A stretch of DNA of 64,000 bases from Terriglobia bacterium (GTDB taxonomy: Bacteria; Acidobacteriota; Terriglobia; Terriglobales; Acidobacteriaceae): NCBI GenBank assembly GCA_020072845.1, contig JAIQGF010000009.1:310001-374000 (forward strand), in the 5' to 3' direction. Each line of letters opens with the position of its first letter. The stretch's first letter is position 1. A program made the translations under genes and the position numbers. This document shows positions 1 through 9,379 of the stretch, one piece after another. The notes under the pieces are model-generated. The model searched no databases. It saw only the letters and a list, made by a program, of their open reading frames with translations, and was not told where the DNA came from.

Positions 1-189
1 CTGCGGCGCAATGAAGAAGTCATCCGCCACGCCGATTGGCTGAGCTCCGTGCTGTTTCCCAACAAGAGTCTGCAGGAGCGCGAGATTGCCGGCGTGTCGT
101 TCCTGGCGCGCCACGGCCGCGAATTGCTTCCCAGGTTATACGAGGCGGCCAAGTCCGACTGTCCCGATCACCAGATCATCCGTTTGTGA
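1..189 (+). CDS. bshC: Putative cysteine ligase BshC, C-terminal end (partial)
   Basis: Frame 1 is open from the left edge to a TGA at 187-189, giving 62 residues. They begin LRRNEEVIRHADWLSSVLFP, continue with LQERE and end with CPDHQIIRL. This matches my knowledge of the C-terminal end of BshC, the enzyme proposed to join cysteine to glucosaminyl-malate in the last step of bacillithiol synthesis. The rest of the gene lies outside the window. A bshA gene at 51705-52850 supports a bacillithiol pathway in this genome. The assignment rests on a short tail only. Confidence 0.72.
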   Translation: MRRNEEVIRHADWLSSVLFPNKSLQEREIAGVSFLARHGRELLPRLYEAAKSDCPDHQIIRL

Positions 190-218
190 TTTCCGCTCCG
201 CGGCAGGCCGGGCGGCGT

Positions 219-1001
219 TCACCCGCCTTTTTTCTCAATCAAGCGCGCGCTCATCACCACGCCGTCGTGGTCGTTGTGCAGCTTGATGGGAAAAACCAGC
301 ACATTCCACGTCCAGCGCTTGGATTTGCGCGGCAGGTTGGGAAGTCCGCGGAAACCGCGATCAATATAGGTTTCGCGGGTATCGGCTACGGTCCGGATGA
401 TCTCGCGCCAATCCTCGCCGACCTCCGGAAATTCTTCGAACTTGTTTTTGCCGGCGAAGTAATGCGGTTTCTTCTCGAAGAGCTTGGCGAAATATTCGTT
501 GACGTAGAGCCAATTGCCGTCGCGGTCGAGAATCTCCATCACCACATCGTCGCCGATCGCTTCCGAAATGCGGCGGTAATAAAAGTCGCGCGCATCCACC
601 ACCACCGGTTTGCCGCGGCTCTTGGCCTCAAAGGAGCGCAGCGCGCCGAGCAAGTCATCCACCGAGCTGTGCCCCTTGAGGAGATGGATGTCGGCGATCC
701 CGCCAAACTTTCTCTCCAGCGTCGCGGAAAGAATGATGATGGGGACCTGGGGCCGCTTTTGTCGCAGCGATTCGGCAACGTCGCTGCCGAATTTTCCCGC
801 TCCCAGGTGGTAGTCGAGCACCGCGATGTCGATATCGTCCAGTTTCTGCTCGGCTTCCTCGATCGAGGAGGCGGTGACAACGCGGTAGCCCCTCTGGCGG
901 AGGATGGTGGAGCGCAGAATCAGATTGTCCTCGAGATCGTCGAGCAAAAGGACGCGTATGGGTTTTACGGTTTTGCCGGCGCCTGTGGTCTCATCAGCCA
1001 T
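219..1001 (-). CDS. Response regulator receiver protein with C-terminal PAS-like domain
   Basis: 260 residues. The receiver domain covers about 15-125: acidic pair D21/D22, phospho-acceptor D63 in VLDYHLG, S92, and K109 in LLKG. Residues about 135-255 look like a PAS fold (ISEAIGDDVVMEILDRDGNW, a TRETYIDRGFRG segment, then WNVLVFPIK). There is no DNA-binding or kinase domain, so it probably acts as a phosphorylation-dependent adaptor, possibly sensing a ligand through the PAS part. It lies 82 bp downstream of lpxD on the same strand and may be read through from it. The cognate kinase is not visible here. The output is unknown. Confidence 0.8.
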   Translation of the reverse strand: MADETTGAGKTVKPIRVLLLDDLEDNLILRSTILRQRGYRVVTASSIEEAEQKLDDIDIAVLDYHLGAGKFGSDVAESLRQKRPQVPIIILSATLERKFGGIADIHLLKGHSSVDDLLGALRSFEAKSRGKPVVVDARDFYYRRISEAIGDDVVMEILDRDGNWLYVNEYFAKLFEKKPHYFAGKNKFEEFPEVGEDWREIIRTVADTRETYIDRGFRGLPNLPRKSKRWTWNVLVFPIKLHNDHDGVVMSARLIEKKGG

Positions 1002-1083
1002 GATGCAGGGCGTCCATCATACGTGATGCGGCGAAAAGGCTCTAGGCTCATGCTCCCGGCGCGCAAGGCAGAATTGAAAGTTC

Positions 1084-2112
1084 CTACTTCTGATCCTTGC
1101 TGCGGACGCCCGCGGATGCAGGACGTGCGGCGGCGCGAACCGCTTTGGATAATTCCGGCAGCTTGTTGAAGACGGCGACACAACGCAGCCACTGCCGATT
1201 GTCCAGGGCAGGGTAGCCGCTGACCATCTTGCCCGCCTCGACGTCGTTGGGAATGCCGCTTTGCGCCGTGGCCACCACGCCATCGCCGAGTTTGCAGTGC
1301 CCGGCAACCCCCACCTGGCCGGCGAGAATCACCTTGTTGCCGACCACGGTGGACCCGGCCAGGCCTACCTGCGCGCACAGCAGCGAGTCCTCGCCGACCT
1401 CGGAGGCGTGACCTACCTGGACGAGGTTGTCGATCTTGGCGCCGCGCCGGATGCGGGTCTCGCCGACGCTGGCGCGGTCCACGCACGCATTGGCCTGGAC
1501 CTCAACGTCGTCTTCCAGCACGGCGGGGCCGGACTGCACAATCTTTTTCCAGCGCCCTTCGCCGTCCTTGGCGAAACCGAAGCCGTCGGCCCCGATGATC
1601 GCGCCATTTTGCAGGATCACGTTGTCGCCAAGCCGGCAGAATTCGCGGACCACCGCATGCGCGTGCGCGAAAAAATTGTCGCCGATACGTGCGCCGCGAT
1701 AGATCACCACGTGCGGCAGCAGCACGCAGTGGTGGCCGATGACCACATCCTCATCAACCACGGCGTAGGGGCCGATCGAGGCATGCTTGCCGATCTTGGC
1801 CGACGGGTGCACGACCGCGGTGGAATGAATGCCGATGGGATGTCGCGGCGGGTGATAGAAGAGCTCGATCGCCTGCGCGAAGGCGAGGTAAGGATTCCCG
1901 CAGCGCAGGGTGGCGGCGGCGAGAGCCGGGAAATCGTCGCTGACGATCACCGCCGAGGCGCGCGTGGTGCGGGCGGCGGCGGCGTACTTGGGATTGGCCA
2001 CGAACGTCAGTTGTCCCGGACCCGCTTCCTCGATGCCCGCTACGCCGGTGATTTCCTGGTCGTCACCGTGGAGACGAGCGCCTACTGCGTCTGCGATCTT
2101 GGAGAGTTTCAT
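1084..2112 (-). CDS. lpxD: UDP-3-O-acylglucosamine N-acyltransferase LpxD
   Basis: 342 residues, the usual LpxD length. LpxD transfers a 3-hydroxyacyl chain from acyl-ACP to UDP-3-O-acylglucosamine in lipid A synthesis at the cytoplasmic face. An N-terminal uridine-binding region (about 1-95, [11 protein letters not shown]) is followed by a left-handed beta-helix of hexapeptide repeats (about 98-320, e.g. [20 protein letters not shown]). GADGFGF lies at 174-180, and the expected catalytic histidine is H235 in DNLVQVGH. lpxA, lpxC and fabZ are not next to it, so it stands apart from the usual lipid A cluster. The ATG start is followed at once by the conserved [10 protein letters not shown]. 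Confidence 0.95.
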   Translation of the reverse strand: MKLSKIADAVGARLHGDDQEITGVAGIEEAGPGQLTFVANPKYAAAARTTRASAVIVSDDFPALAAATLRCGNPYLAFAQAIELFYHPPRHPIGIHSTAVVHPSAKIGKHASIGPYAVVDEDVVIGHHCVLLPHVVIYRGARIGDNFFAHAHAVVREFCRLGDNVILQNGAIIGADGFGFAKDGEGRWKKIVQSGPAVLEDDVEVQANACVDRASVGETRIRRGAKIDNLVQVGHASEVGEDSLLCAQVGLAGSTVVGNKVILAGQVGVAGHCKLGDGVVATAQSGIPNDVEAGKMVSGYPALDNRQWLRCVAVFNKLPELSKAVRAAARPASAGVRSKDQK

Positions 2113-2163
2113 AGGCGATCCTGCGTAGTGTAACTGGTCGCCGGGCGGCGGTACACAGCTCAG

Positions 2164-2646
2164 CTATTCGGTGAACAGCGGCACCTGGCGCGCATCGGCG
2201 GCAGCGGCACGGCGGCGGCTCCCGGCAGTCCCGATGACAGCCAGAACCGTGAGTTGTGCCAGCGCGGTGCGCGGAACAAAAATGCGCTGCGTGTTGGAGC
2301 GCGTATCCGGCGGGTTGATCAGAAATCCGTCCGGCGCCATCAGGGTCAGGTCGTTGGGCATCATGCCTTCCATCACTTCGTTGTCACGGAAGCGGAGGCG
2401 AACCCAAAGACCTTCGGTGCGCGGGCGCGTGGTAAAGGTCTTGCGCAGCGAATCGGGTTCGCCGAATTCGCGAACAAAGTAAATACCCTTGATGTCTTTC
2501 AGATCGATGCTGACGACATTGCCGGAGGTGTTGAGGACCTCGACCTTCCCGCCGATAATAAAATCCGCCGGCGACACATAACCGCTGAGCGTGTCACGGT
2601 TGAGCTTGCGAACTACGACTTTCTTGTGCGTCGAAGGCATGTTCAC
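2164..2646 (-). CDS. Small beta-rich protein of unknown function
   Basis: 160 residues. I do not recognise a characterised family. The first 110 residues read as a small beta-barrel: VVVRKLNRDTLSGYVSP, an aliphatic VEVLNTSGNVVSIDLKDIKG stretch, then GLWVRLRFRDNEVMEG. The basic C-terminus (GSRRRAAAADARQ) looks disordered. The layout of charged strand, GY turn and KDIKGIYFV resembles the protein at 24271-24711 (YADIAALAFTG), and the two may share a PilZ-like or DUF6982-like barrel. That is inference. There is a second in-frame ATG two codons downstream (MNMPS). It lies 51 bp upstream of lpxD on the same strand. Confidence 0.7.
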   Translation of the reverse strand: MNMPSTHKKVVVRKLNRDTLSGYVSPADFIIGGKVEVLNTSGNVVSIDLKDIKGIYFVREFGEPDSLRKTFTTRPRTEGLWVRLRFRDNEVMEGMMPNDLTLMAPDGFLINPPDTRSNTQRIFVPRTALAQLTVLAVIGTAGSRRRAAAADARQVPLFTE

Positions 2647-2938
2647 GGGCGGCGAACCCTGCCGCCAGACTCCGGATGGAAACCTAATTCTCGCACCTTT
2701 TCGGCGCGGAAACGGCGGTTAACAGCCATGTGTAGCCAAACGGTCAACCTTTGTGGTATTGTCGGTGGTTCGCGGCGGCGTAGCTGCGCACGTAAGTGCC
2801 ACGTAAAGAGTCACTTACAGCAGTCCCGGCGTGCTTCCCCCGGAACACGTCCGAGGCTTCAGGTGTCGTCACCCCGTAGTGTGACGCGGCCGGACGCGTG
2901 TAGGAGAGTGGCGCGGACCGGGCTGGTCCAAGAGCAAG
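2647..2938. other. Divergent intergenic region
   Basis: About 290 bp between a minus-strand gene and the plus-strand CCA-type enzyme. It must hold promoters for both directions. I could not pick a convincing -35/-10 pair. Short mirrored pieces (AGTGCCACGT and AGAGTCACTTA near 2797-2817; GTCGTCACCC and GTAGTGTGACG near 2866-2885) could be protein-binding sites. No gene is visible. Confidence 0.3.
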
Positions 2939-4498
2939 ATGGCCGATTACATCTACACCATGGAGACCCGGCTCACGCCGGAGCAACAACGAGCCGTGAG
3001 CCTGGTTCAGGATGTTGCTCGCGCTCAGGAAATGAACCTTTACCTGACCGGCGGGACCATTCGCGACATCATCTCCGGGTTTTCCATCCGCGACCTCGAC
3101 ATGACGGTCCAGGGCAACGCCCTCCGGTTGCAGAAGGACCTGGAGAAGGCCGGCGCCACCATTGAGGGCGTGGACGACGACACGAAGACGCTGTACCTGC
3201 TGTTTTCCGGGAACGTGCGCGCCGAACTTGGCATGGCGTATTCGGCGGCCTACGAAAAACCGGGCAAGCCACCGCGCATTGCGCCCGCCACCATCACCGA
3301 AGACTTGCGGCGCCGCGATTTCACGGTGAACGCCATGGCGCTGTCGCTGAACCCCGGTTCGCGCGGGCTGCTGCTCGACCCGTTCAATGGCGTCGCCGAC
3401 ATCGAGACCAAGGTCATCCGCGTTCTGCACAACTATGCTTTTCTGGAAGAGCCCTCGCGGCTGATTCGCGCCACCCGCTTTGCCCACCGCTTCCATTGGC
3501 CTCTGGAAGAACGTACCCAGGCGCGGTTCGACGCCGCCAAGGAAAACAAATACATCGAGTACATGACCGACCGGGCGATCGGGCAAGAGATCGAAGCCCT
3601 TGCCTACGAAGAAGACCCGCTGCACATCATGCGCGCGCTGGAAAAAGAGGAGTGGCTGAAACTGCTGCACCCGCGCTGGTCGGTGGCCAAGGTGGACACC
3701 GCCGGATTGTCGCAGTTGCTGAAGACGCGACAGCAGATGATGCAATTCGGCTACAACGTGGACATGGCGCCCGCGGTCATGTACTTCCTCACCCGGCGGC
3801 TCCCCGATTCCGATGTCCGCGATATGCAAAAGTTGATCCCGCGGCGGCAGTTTGTGGAATCGTGGCGCAACCTGGAAGAGGACGCGGCCAAGCTGGCGAA
3901 AAGGCTCAGCGGGAAGGAAGCGGCCACGCCGTCGCGCACCTGGCTGCTGCTGTCCGAGGCGAAACCGGAGACCATCCTCTTTCTGGACGCCACCGCGCGC
4001 CAGCAGGCGGTCGCGCAGAAACTGAAGAACTTCTTCGGCAAGTGGCGCCAGGTCCGGCAAAAGCTGCCGTTGCCGGAAATGACCGAGCTGCACATCACGC
4101 CCCAGTTGCCCGACTATCCCAAGATCGAGCAGGAGGCGTTCCTGCTGATGCTCGACGGCAAACTGCATTCGCGCACGGAAACATTGAAGTTCCTCAAACC
4201 CTACGCGCCTCCGCCTCCGCCTCCTCCGCCTCCGCCCCGGAAGGGAAAGGGCGCCAAGGCTGAGGCTGCTGCGCCGGCGGCCGCACCCGCAGCTGCGGCG
4301 AAGAAGGGCAAGGGCAAGCCCGCGGCCGTGGTCGCGCCGGTGGTTGCCCCCAAAGTGGAAAAGCCATTGGAGAAACCGCCCGCCAAAGCGGCGAAACCCT
4401 CCGCGCCGCCAAAGCCACAGGCCAAACCGGCGAAAGCGAAGAGCGCACCAGCAAAGGCGAAAAAAGGGAAGAACAAGAAGAAGAAAAAAAAGAAGTAA
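2939..4498 (+). CDS. CCA tRNA nucleotidyltransferase / poly(A) polymerase family protein with basic low-complexity tail
   Basis: 519 residues. The head has the class II nucleotidyltransferase signature: G38-G39, R42-D43, and the metal-binding pair D52/D54 in RDLDMTV. RRDFTVNAMA (125-134), DPFNG (147-151), RVLH (161-164) and the EPSRLIRATRFAHRF segment (171-185) follow, as in CCA-adding enzymes and poly(A) polymerases. Such enzymes add nucleotides to tRNA or RNA 3' ends. Residues from about 422 form a tail of nine prolines, then Ala/Pro/Lys repeats, ending in seven lysines. The tail is absent from the family core and may bind RNA. Both tRNAs in this window encode CCA, so CCA repair or polyadenylation is likelier than essential CCA synthesis. 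An alternative start is M8. Confidence 0.85.
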   Translation: MADYIYTMETRLTPEQQRAVSLVQDVARAQEMNLYLTGGTIRDIISGFSIRDLDMTVQGNALRLQKDLEKAGATIEGVDDDTKTLYLLFSGNVRAELGMAYSAAYEKPGKPPRIAPATITEDLRRRDFTVNAMALSLNPGSRGLLLDPFNGVADIETKVIRVLHNYAFLEEPSRLIRATRFAHRFHWPLEERTQARFDAAKENKYIEYMTDRAIGQEIEALAYEEDPLHIMRALEKEEWLKLLHPRWSVAKVDTAGLSQLLKTRQQMMQFGYNVDMAPAVMYFLTRRLPDSDVRDMQKLIPRRQFVESWRNLEEDAAKLAKRLSGKEAATPSRTWLLLSEAKPETILFLDATARQQAVAQKLKNFFGKWRQVRQKLPLPEMTELHITPQLPDYPKIEQEAFLLMLDGKLHSRTETLKFLKPYAPPPPPPPPPPRKGKGAKAEAAAPAAAPAAAAKKGKGKPAAVVAPVVAPKVEKPLEKPPAKAAKPSAPPKPQAKPAKAKSAPAKAKKGKNKKKKKKK

Positions 4499-4537
4499 TC
4501 GGTTTTTCAGTATTTCAGTAGGTCAGTTTCTCCGTTC
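4499..4537. repeat. Single-arm tandem array, unit about TTTCAGTA
   Basis: Directly after the stop of the preceding gene, the unit TTTCAGTA occurs twice and is followed by GGTCAGTTTC. The period is 8 bp. No inverted partner was found nearby. It resembles one arm of the inverted tandem arrays elsewhere in the window. Confidence 0.5.
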
Positions 4538-4669
4538 CTTCCTCGCGGCCGAAACTTGTACTGAGCGCGGAGTCTGGATCGGCGGCGATATCCACAATCG
4601 CATGGTTTTCCACACCCCGGAATTCCTTCCCATCATCAGTTCAGCGCCCATAGAATTGAAGCGAGCCCC

Positions 4670-7600
4670 ATGCCTGACTTCGTCCACCTGCATCTCCATA
4701 CCGATTACTCCCTGCTCGACGGGGCCTGCGACATCGACAAGCTGGTCGGGCGGGTGAAGGAACTCGGCATGCCCGCCGTCGCCATGACGGACCACGGGAA
4801 CATCTTTGGCGCATTCCATTTTTTCCATGCGGCGAAAAGCGCCGGCGTGAAGCCGATCATCGGCTGCGAACTGTATGTGTGCAAGAAGGACGACCACAAT
4901 ACCGACCGCATGGCCCCCGACGGCGACTCCTACAATCACCTGGTAGTGCTCGCCGAGAACGAAGAGGGCTACCGCAACCTGGCGCGGATCACCAGCGAAG
5001 CGTCGCTGCACGGGTTCTATTACAAGCCGCGCATCTCGAAGCGCTTCCTCGCCGAACACGCCCGCGGCCTGATCGGGCTCTCCGGATGTTTGAAGGGCGA
5101 GGTTGCCGAGCGCCTGACGGAAGGCAAGTACGACGCCGCCAAGCAGGCCGCCGGGCAGTTCGCCGACATCTTCGGCAAACCGAACTTTTACGTCGAAATC
5201 CAGAACCAGGGCCTGGAGCAGGAGCAGACCATCAACCCCGCGCTGCACAAGCTGGCGCGTGAGCTCGATCTGCCGCTGGTCGCCACCAACGACAGCCATT
5301 ATCTCTGCGAGGATGACTGGCACGCGCAGGACGTGATGGTCTGCATTCAGACCGGCAAGTACGTCCAGGACACCAACCGGATGAAATTCCAGACGCGGCA
5401 TTTCTACGTCAAGAGCTACCAGGAAATGCTGCAGATGTTCCCGGACACACCGGAAGTCTTGCGCCGCACGTTGGACATTGCCGAGCGCTGCACCCTGAAG
5501 CTGGAGAAAATCCGCAACCCCTTCCCGCACTTCGAGGTCCCGGCTGGTTTTTCCCTCGACAGCTATTTCGAGCACATTGCGCGGGAAGGCTTTGCGCGCC
5601 GGCTGAACACCATCCGCGAGGTGGAGCGGCAAGGACGGCTCAAGCACACCATCAGCGACTACGAACAGCGCCTGGTGCGCGAGATTGACATCATCCGCCA
5701 GATGCAGTTCTCCGGGTACTTCCTCATCGTGTGGGATTTCATCCGGTGGGCGAAGGAGCGCGGCATCCCGGTCGGCCCGGGGCGCGGTTCTGCAGCCGGC
5801 TCGCTGGTTTCCTACTCGATGGAGATCACCGACCTGGATCCGCTGCAGCACGAATTGCTGTTCGAGCGCTTTCTCAATCCTGAGCGCGTCTCCATGCCCG
5901 ACATCGACGTGGACTTCTGCATGAACCGCCGTGCCGAAGTCATCAATTACGTCACCCAGAAATACGGCCGGGATAATGTGGCGCAGATCATCACCTTCGG
6001 CACCATGATGGCGAAGGCGGCGATCAAGGACGTGGGACGCGCCATGCAGATCCCCTACAGCGACGTGGACCGCATCGCCAAGATGGTTCCGGCAACGCTG
6101 AACATCACGCTGGAAAAAGCTCTCAAAGACTCGCCGCCCCTGCAGCAGGCGTACGACAGCGAGGCGCAGGTCAAGGAACTCATCGACACCGCCCGCCGCC
6201 TCGAAGGCATGGTGCGCAATGCCGGCGTGCATGCCGCCGGGGTTGTCATTTCGCCGCAGCCGCTGCTCGAATTGGTCCCGCTGCACAAGACGAAAAATGA
6301 CGAAATCGTCACCGCCTTCGACATGAAGGCGATCGAGAAAATGGGCCTGCTGAAGATGGACTTCCTCGGGCTCACCACGCTGACCATTCTCGACGATGCC
6401 CTCAAACTGGTGAAGCAAGTGCACGGCCAGGACCTGCACTGGAACACGATTGCGCTTGACGACAAGGAAACCTACGAAAAGGTCTTCCACAGCGGGCTGA
6501 CCAGCGGCGTCTTCCAGTTTGAATCGCACGGCATGCGCGACGTGTTGCGGCGCTACAAGCCCAACACCGTCGAAGACCTCACCGCCCTCAACGCGCTCTA
6601 CCGCCCGGGTCCGATTCAGGGCGGCATGATCGACGATTTCATCGAGCGCAAGGGGGGGCGGCGCAAAGTCGAATACGAACTGCCGGAACTGGAGCCCATC
6701 CTGCGCGAGACCCTGGGCGTGATCGTGTACCAGGAGCAGGTGATGCAGATCGCCAACCGTCTCGCCGGCTACTCGCTCGGCGAAGCCGATCTGCTGCGGC
6801 GCGCCATGGGCAAGAAGAAGGCGGAGGAGATGGCGGCGCAGCGCGAGCGCTTCATGCAAGGCGCCGCCGAACGCGGTATTCCGGCGCGCAAGGCGGAAAA
6901 GATTTTCGACCTGATGGAGCAGTTCGCCGGCTATGGCTTCAACAAGTCACACTCCGCGGCGTACGCCCTGCTCGCCTATCAGACGGCGTACTTGAAGACG
7001 CATTATCCGGTCGAGTTCATGGCCGCGTTGCTGACCTCCGTTACCGGCAGCACCGATGACGTGGTGAAGTACATCAACGAGTGCCGCGAGATGGGGATTG
7101 CGGTCGAGCCGCCCGACATCAACGTCAGCGACGCCAATTTCACGCCCCACGGCAAGGCCATCCGCTTCGGGCTGGCCGCCATCAAGAACGTCGGGCAGAA
7201 CGCCATCGAGTCCATCGTGGCCGCGCGCAAGAAGCTCGAACAATTCCGCTCGTTCTATGACTTTTGCGAGAACGTGGACCTTCGCCTGCTCAACAAGCGG
7301 GTGGTCGAGTCACTGATCAAGAGCGGCGCCATGGACTCCCTCGGCCGGCGCAAGCAACTGTTCGACGCCGTGGACAAAGCGATGGACCGCGGCCAGAAAA
7401 CCCAGCGCGACATCGAAGCCGGGCAGCACGGCCTGTTCGGTGTGTTTGACGAGCCGCAGTTGCCGTCGTCCCAAGCCGAGTATCTCGATGGCGCCGAATG
7501 GGACGAACACCAGCGCCTCGCCGCCGAAAAGGAAATCCTCGGCTTCTTCATCACCGGCCATCCACTGCAGAAGTACCAGTCTAAGCTGGAGGAATTCGGC

Positions 7601-8149
7601 GCGCTCTCCACGGAAGAAATCGGCGCCATGAAGCAGAGCACGGGCAAGGACGAGATCTTCACCGCCGGCATCATCACCAACTTGCGCGTCGCCAGGTCGC
7701 GCAAGGGGGACCTCTACGCCCAGGGAGTGCTGGAAGACATGCTCGGCACGGTGGACCTGATCGTTTTTCCCGAGGCGTACCGGCGTTTGCAGGAAAAAGT
7801 GAAGCTGGAAGTGCCGGTGCTGATCAAAGGCGGCGTGCGAGTTGAGGAAGGCGCCAATCCCAAGCTGCTGGTCGGCGATATCGAACCGCTGGAGCAGGCC
7901 AAGCCGCGGTTGCCGCGCGCCATCCGTATCCGCGTGCCGCTGGAGACCGCGACGGTGGAGACGATCGATGGACTGCACGCCCACTGCACCTCTCATCCCG
8001 GCGAAGCGAAGGTGTTGTTCGACGTGGAGCGTGCCGGCGACTTCATGGTTATCATGGAGCCGGAGGGCTATAATGTTCAGCCGGACCGGGCATTCATTGC
8101 GCGTGTAGAGGAACTGTGCGGGCGCGGCAGCGTCCGCATCGTTGACTGA
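4670..8149 (+). CDS. dnaE: DNA polymerase III subunit alpha
   Basis: 1159 residues, nearly the length of E. coli DnaE. It is the replicative polymerase core. The N-terminal PHP domain starts at residue 4 ([15 protein letters not shown], then AMTDHGN). The polymerase catalytic aspartates lie in MPDIDVDF, with D411, D413 and D415. Palm/fingers motifs follow ([31 protein letters not shown]), then the [18 protein letters not shown] region and a C-terminal OB fold from about residue 1000 ([17 protein letters not shown]). The start is the ATG opening PDFVHLHLH, the normal DnaE N-terminus. The stop overlaps the longest possible accA frame. Confidence 0.97.
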   Translation: MPDFVHLHLHTDYSLLDGACDIDKLVGRVKELGMPAVAMTDHGNIFGAFHFFHAAKSAGVKPIIGCELYVCKKDDHNTDRMAPDGDSYNHLVVLAENEEGYRNLARITSEASLHGFYYKPRISKRFLAEHARGLIGLSGCLKGEVAERLTEGKYDAAKQAAGQFADIFGKPNFYVEIQNQGLEQEQTINPALHKLARELDLPLVATNDSHYLCEDDWHAQDVMVCIQTGKYVQDTNRMKFQTRHFYVKSYQEMLQMFPDTPEVLRRTLDIAERCTLKLEKIRNPFPHFEVPAGFSLDSYFEHIAREGFARRLNTIREVERQGRLKHTISDYEQRLVREIDIIRQMQFSGYFLIVWDFIRWAKERGIPVGPGRGSAAGSLVSYSMEITDLDPLQHELLFERFLNPERVSMPDIDVDFCMNRRAEVINYVTQKYGRDNVAQIITFGTMMAKAAIKDVGRAMQIPYSDVDRIAKMVPATLNITLEKALKDSPPLQQAYDSEAQVKELIDTARRLEGMVRNAGVHAAGVVISPQPLLELVPLHKTKNDEIVTAFDMKAIEKMGLLKMDFLGLTTLTILDDALKLVKQVHGQDLHWNTIALDDKETYEKVFHSGLTSGVFQFESHGMRDVLRRYKPNTVEDLTALNALYRPGPIQGGMIDDFIERKGGRRKVEYELPELEPILRETLGVIVYQEQVMQIANRLAGYSLGEADLLRRAMGKKKAEEMAAQRERFMQGAAERGIPARKAEKIFDLMEQFAGYGFNKSHSAAYALLAYQTAYLKTHYPVEFMAALLTSVTGSTDDVVKYINECREMGIAVEPPDINVSDANFTPHGKAIRFGLAAIKNVGQNAIESIVAARKKLEQFRSFYDFCENVDLRLLNKRVVESLIKSGAMDSLGRRKQLFDAVDKAMDRGQKTQRDIEAGQHGLFGVFDEPQLPSSQAEYLDGAEWDEHQRLAAEKEILGFFITGHPLQKYQSKLEEFGALSTEEIGAMKQSTGKDEIFTAGIITNLRVARSRKGDLYAQGVLEDMLGTVDLIVFPEAYRRLQEKVKLEVPVLIKGGVRVEEGANPKLLVGDIEPLEQAKPRLPRAIRIRVPLETATVETIDGLHAHCTSHPGEAKVLFDVERAGDFMVIMEPEGYNVQPDRAFIARVEELCGRGSVRIVD

Positions 8150-8183
8150 CCACGATTCTGACGTCACCCGCAAAGGATTCGAT

Positions 8184-9221
8184 TTGGCTCACCCTGGCCT
8201 GTCGCTGGTGTTCGAGCTGGTGAGCCGGGAACTGGAGTCGGTCCGGCGCAGCGCGGGAAACGGAAACCTGATGGATTCTTCCGAACAGGCTAAGCAGGAA
8301 CTCGAGCACATCGAGCAGCAAGTCCGGCGTCTGGAAAGCGCCGCAGGAGAGAACCAGGAAGCCCGCAAGCAGCTCAAAGTTCTCCAAGGCCAGATTGAGG
8401 CCCTGCGCCGGCAGATGACCCATGCCGGTCCCTGGCAGAAGACCGAACTCGCCCGTCATCCGCAGCGCCCCTACACGCTGGACTACATCGAGCGCATCTT
8501 CACCGACTGGAGCGAGATCCACGGCGACCGCGGATTTTCCGATGACCCTGCCATTGTCTGCGGCATGGCGCGTTTTCACGGCGAGGACGTCGCCGTCATC
8601 GGTACCCAGAAGGGTCGCGACGCCAAACAGCGCGTCTACCGCAACTTCGGCATGCCGAATCCCGAGGGCTACCGCAAGGCGCTGCGCGTCATGCGGATGG
8701 CGGAGAAATTCCACCGTCCCATCTTCACCTTGGTGGACACACCGGGCGCCTATCCCGGGCTCGGCGCGGAGGAGCGCGGGCAGGCGGAGGCGATCGCCCA
8801 CAACCTGCGCGAAATGGCGCGGCTGCGCGTCCCCATCATTACCACGATTACGGGTGAGGGCGGCAGCGGCGGCGCGCTGGCCATCGCCATCGGAGATCGC
8901 GTGCTGATGATGGAGGACGCCATCTATTCCGTCATTTCGCCGGAGGGCTGCGCGTCCATCATGTGGCGCGACGCCGGCAAGAGGGAACTGGCGGCCGAGG
9001 CCATGCGGATCACCGCCGGCGATTTGAGCGAGTTTCGTTGCGTGGACGACATCGTGCCGGAACCCCCCGGCGGCGCGCAAACCGACTGGGACGCCGCCGC
9101 CCGCATGCTCGACCAGGCCCTGCAGAAGCACCTGTCGGAGCTGCGGGCAAAATCCATCGAGGAATTGTTGGCGCAGCGCTACGACAAGTTCCGCAAGATC
9201 GCCCAGTTTTTCACCGAGTGA
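8184..9221 (+). CDS. accA: Acetyl-CoA carboxylase carboxyltransferase subunit alpha
   Basis: With AccD, AccA transfers the carboxyl group from biotin to acetyl-CoA to make malonyl-CoA for fatty acid synthesis. Family motifs: the [20 protein letters not shown] segment, GTQKGRD, the [20 protein letters not shown] block, [11 protein letters not shown], and [14 protein letters not shown]. Three starts are possible. A TTG at 8142 overlaps dnaE; a TTG at 8184 has AAAGGA six bases upstream; an ATG at 8271 gives 316 residues, closest to the usual AccA length. I chose 8184 for its ribosome binding site (345 residues). The early coiled coil ([19 protein letters not shown]) is normal for the family. Confidence 0.93.
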   Translation: MAHPGLSLVFELVSRELESVRRSAGNGNLMDSSEQAKQELEHIEQQVRRLESAAGENQEARKQLKVLQGQIEALRRQMTHAGPWQKTELARHPQRPYTLDYIERIFTDWSEIHGDRGFSDDPAIVCGMARFHGEDVAVIGTQKGRDAKQRVYRNFGMPNPEGYRKALRVMRMAEKFHRPIFTLVDTPGAYPGLGAEERGQAEAIAHNLREMARLRVPIITTITGEGGSGGALAIAIGDRVLMMEDAIYSVISPEGCASIMWRDAGKRELAAEAMRITAGDLSEFRCVDDIVPEPPGGAQTDWDAAARMLDQALQKHLSELRAKSIEELLAQRYDKFRKIAQFFTE

Positions 9222-9318
9222 AAGAAGTCCATCGTGATACGATACTGTTTTGTGGGGAGCTGCCCCTAGGGCCGGCTGTGCATCCGAGTCTCGGGCGTTT
9301 TGGGATTTCGCGTTGCCG

Positions 9319-9324
9319 TATAAT
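9319..9324 (+). promoter_or_regulatory. Probable -10 box upstream of korA
   Basis: A perfect TATAAT lies 55 bp before the korA start, in an AT-rich patch of the gap after accA. The -35 is weak: TTTTGG-like bases at 9298-9303 with a 15 bp spacer. Transcription would start near 9331. Confidence 0.45.
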
Positions 9325-9379
9325 TCTTACAAAATCTCTCCAGCAGCAATGATAGATGTGCGGATAAGGATGGCTAGGT

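Noticed and set aside
2744-4168. 474-residue minus-strand frame
   Set aside because: Antisense to the CCA-type enzyme, whose catalytic motifs are clear on the plus strand.
4523-6859. 778-residue open frame on the minus strand
   Set aside because: It is antisense to dnaE, has no family motifs, and arises from high GC codon bias.
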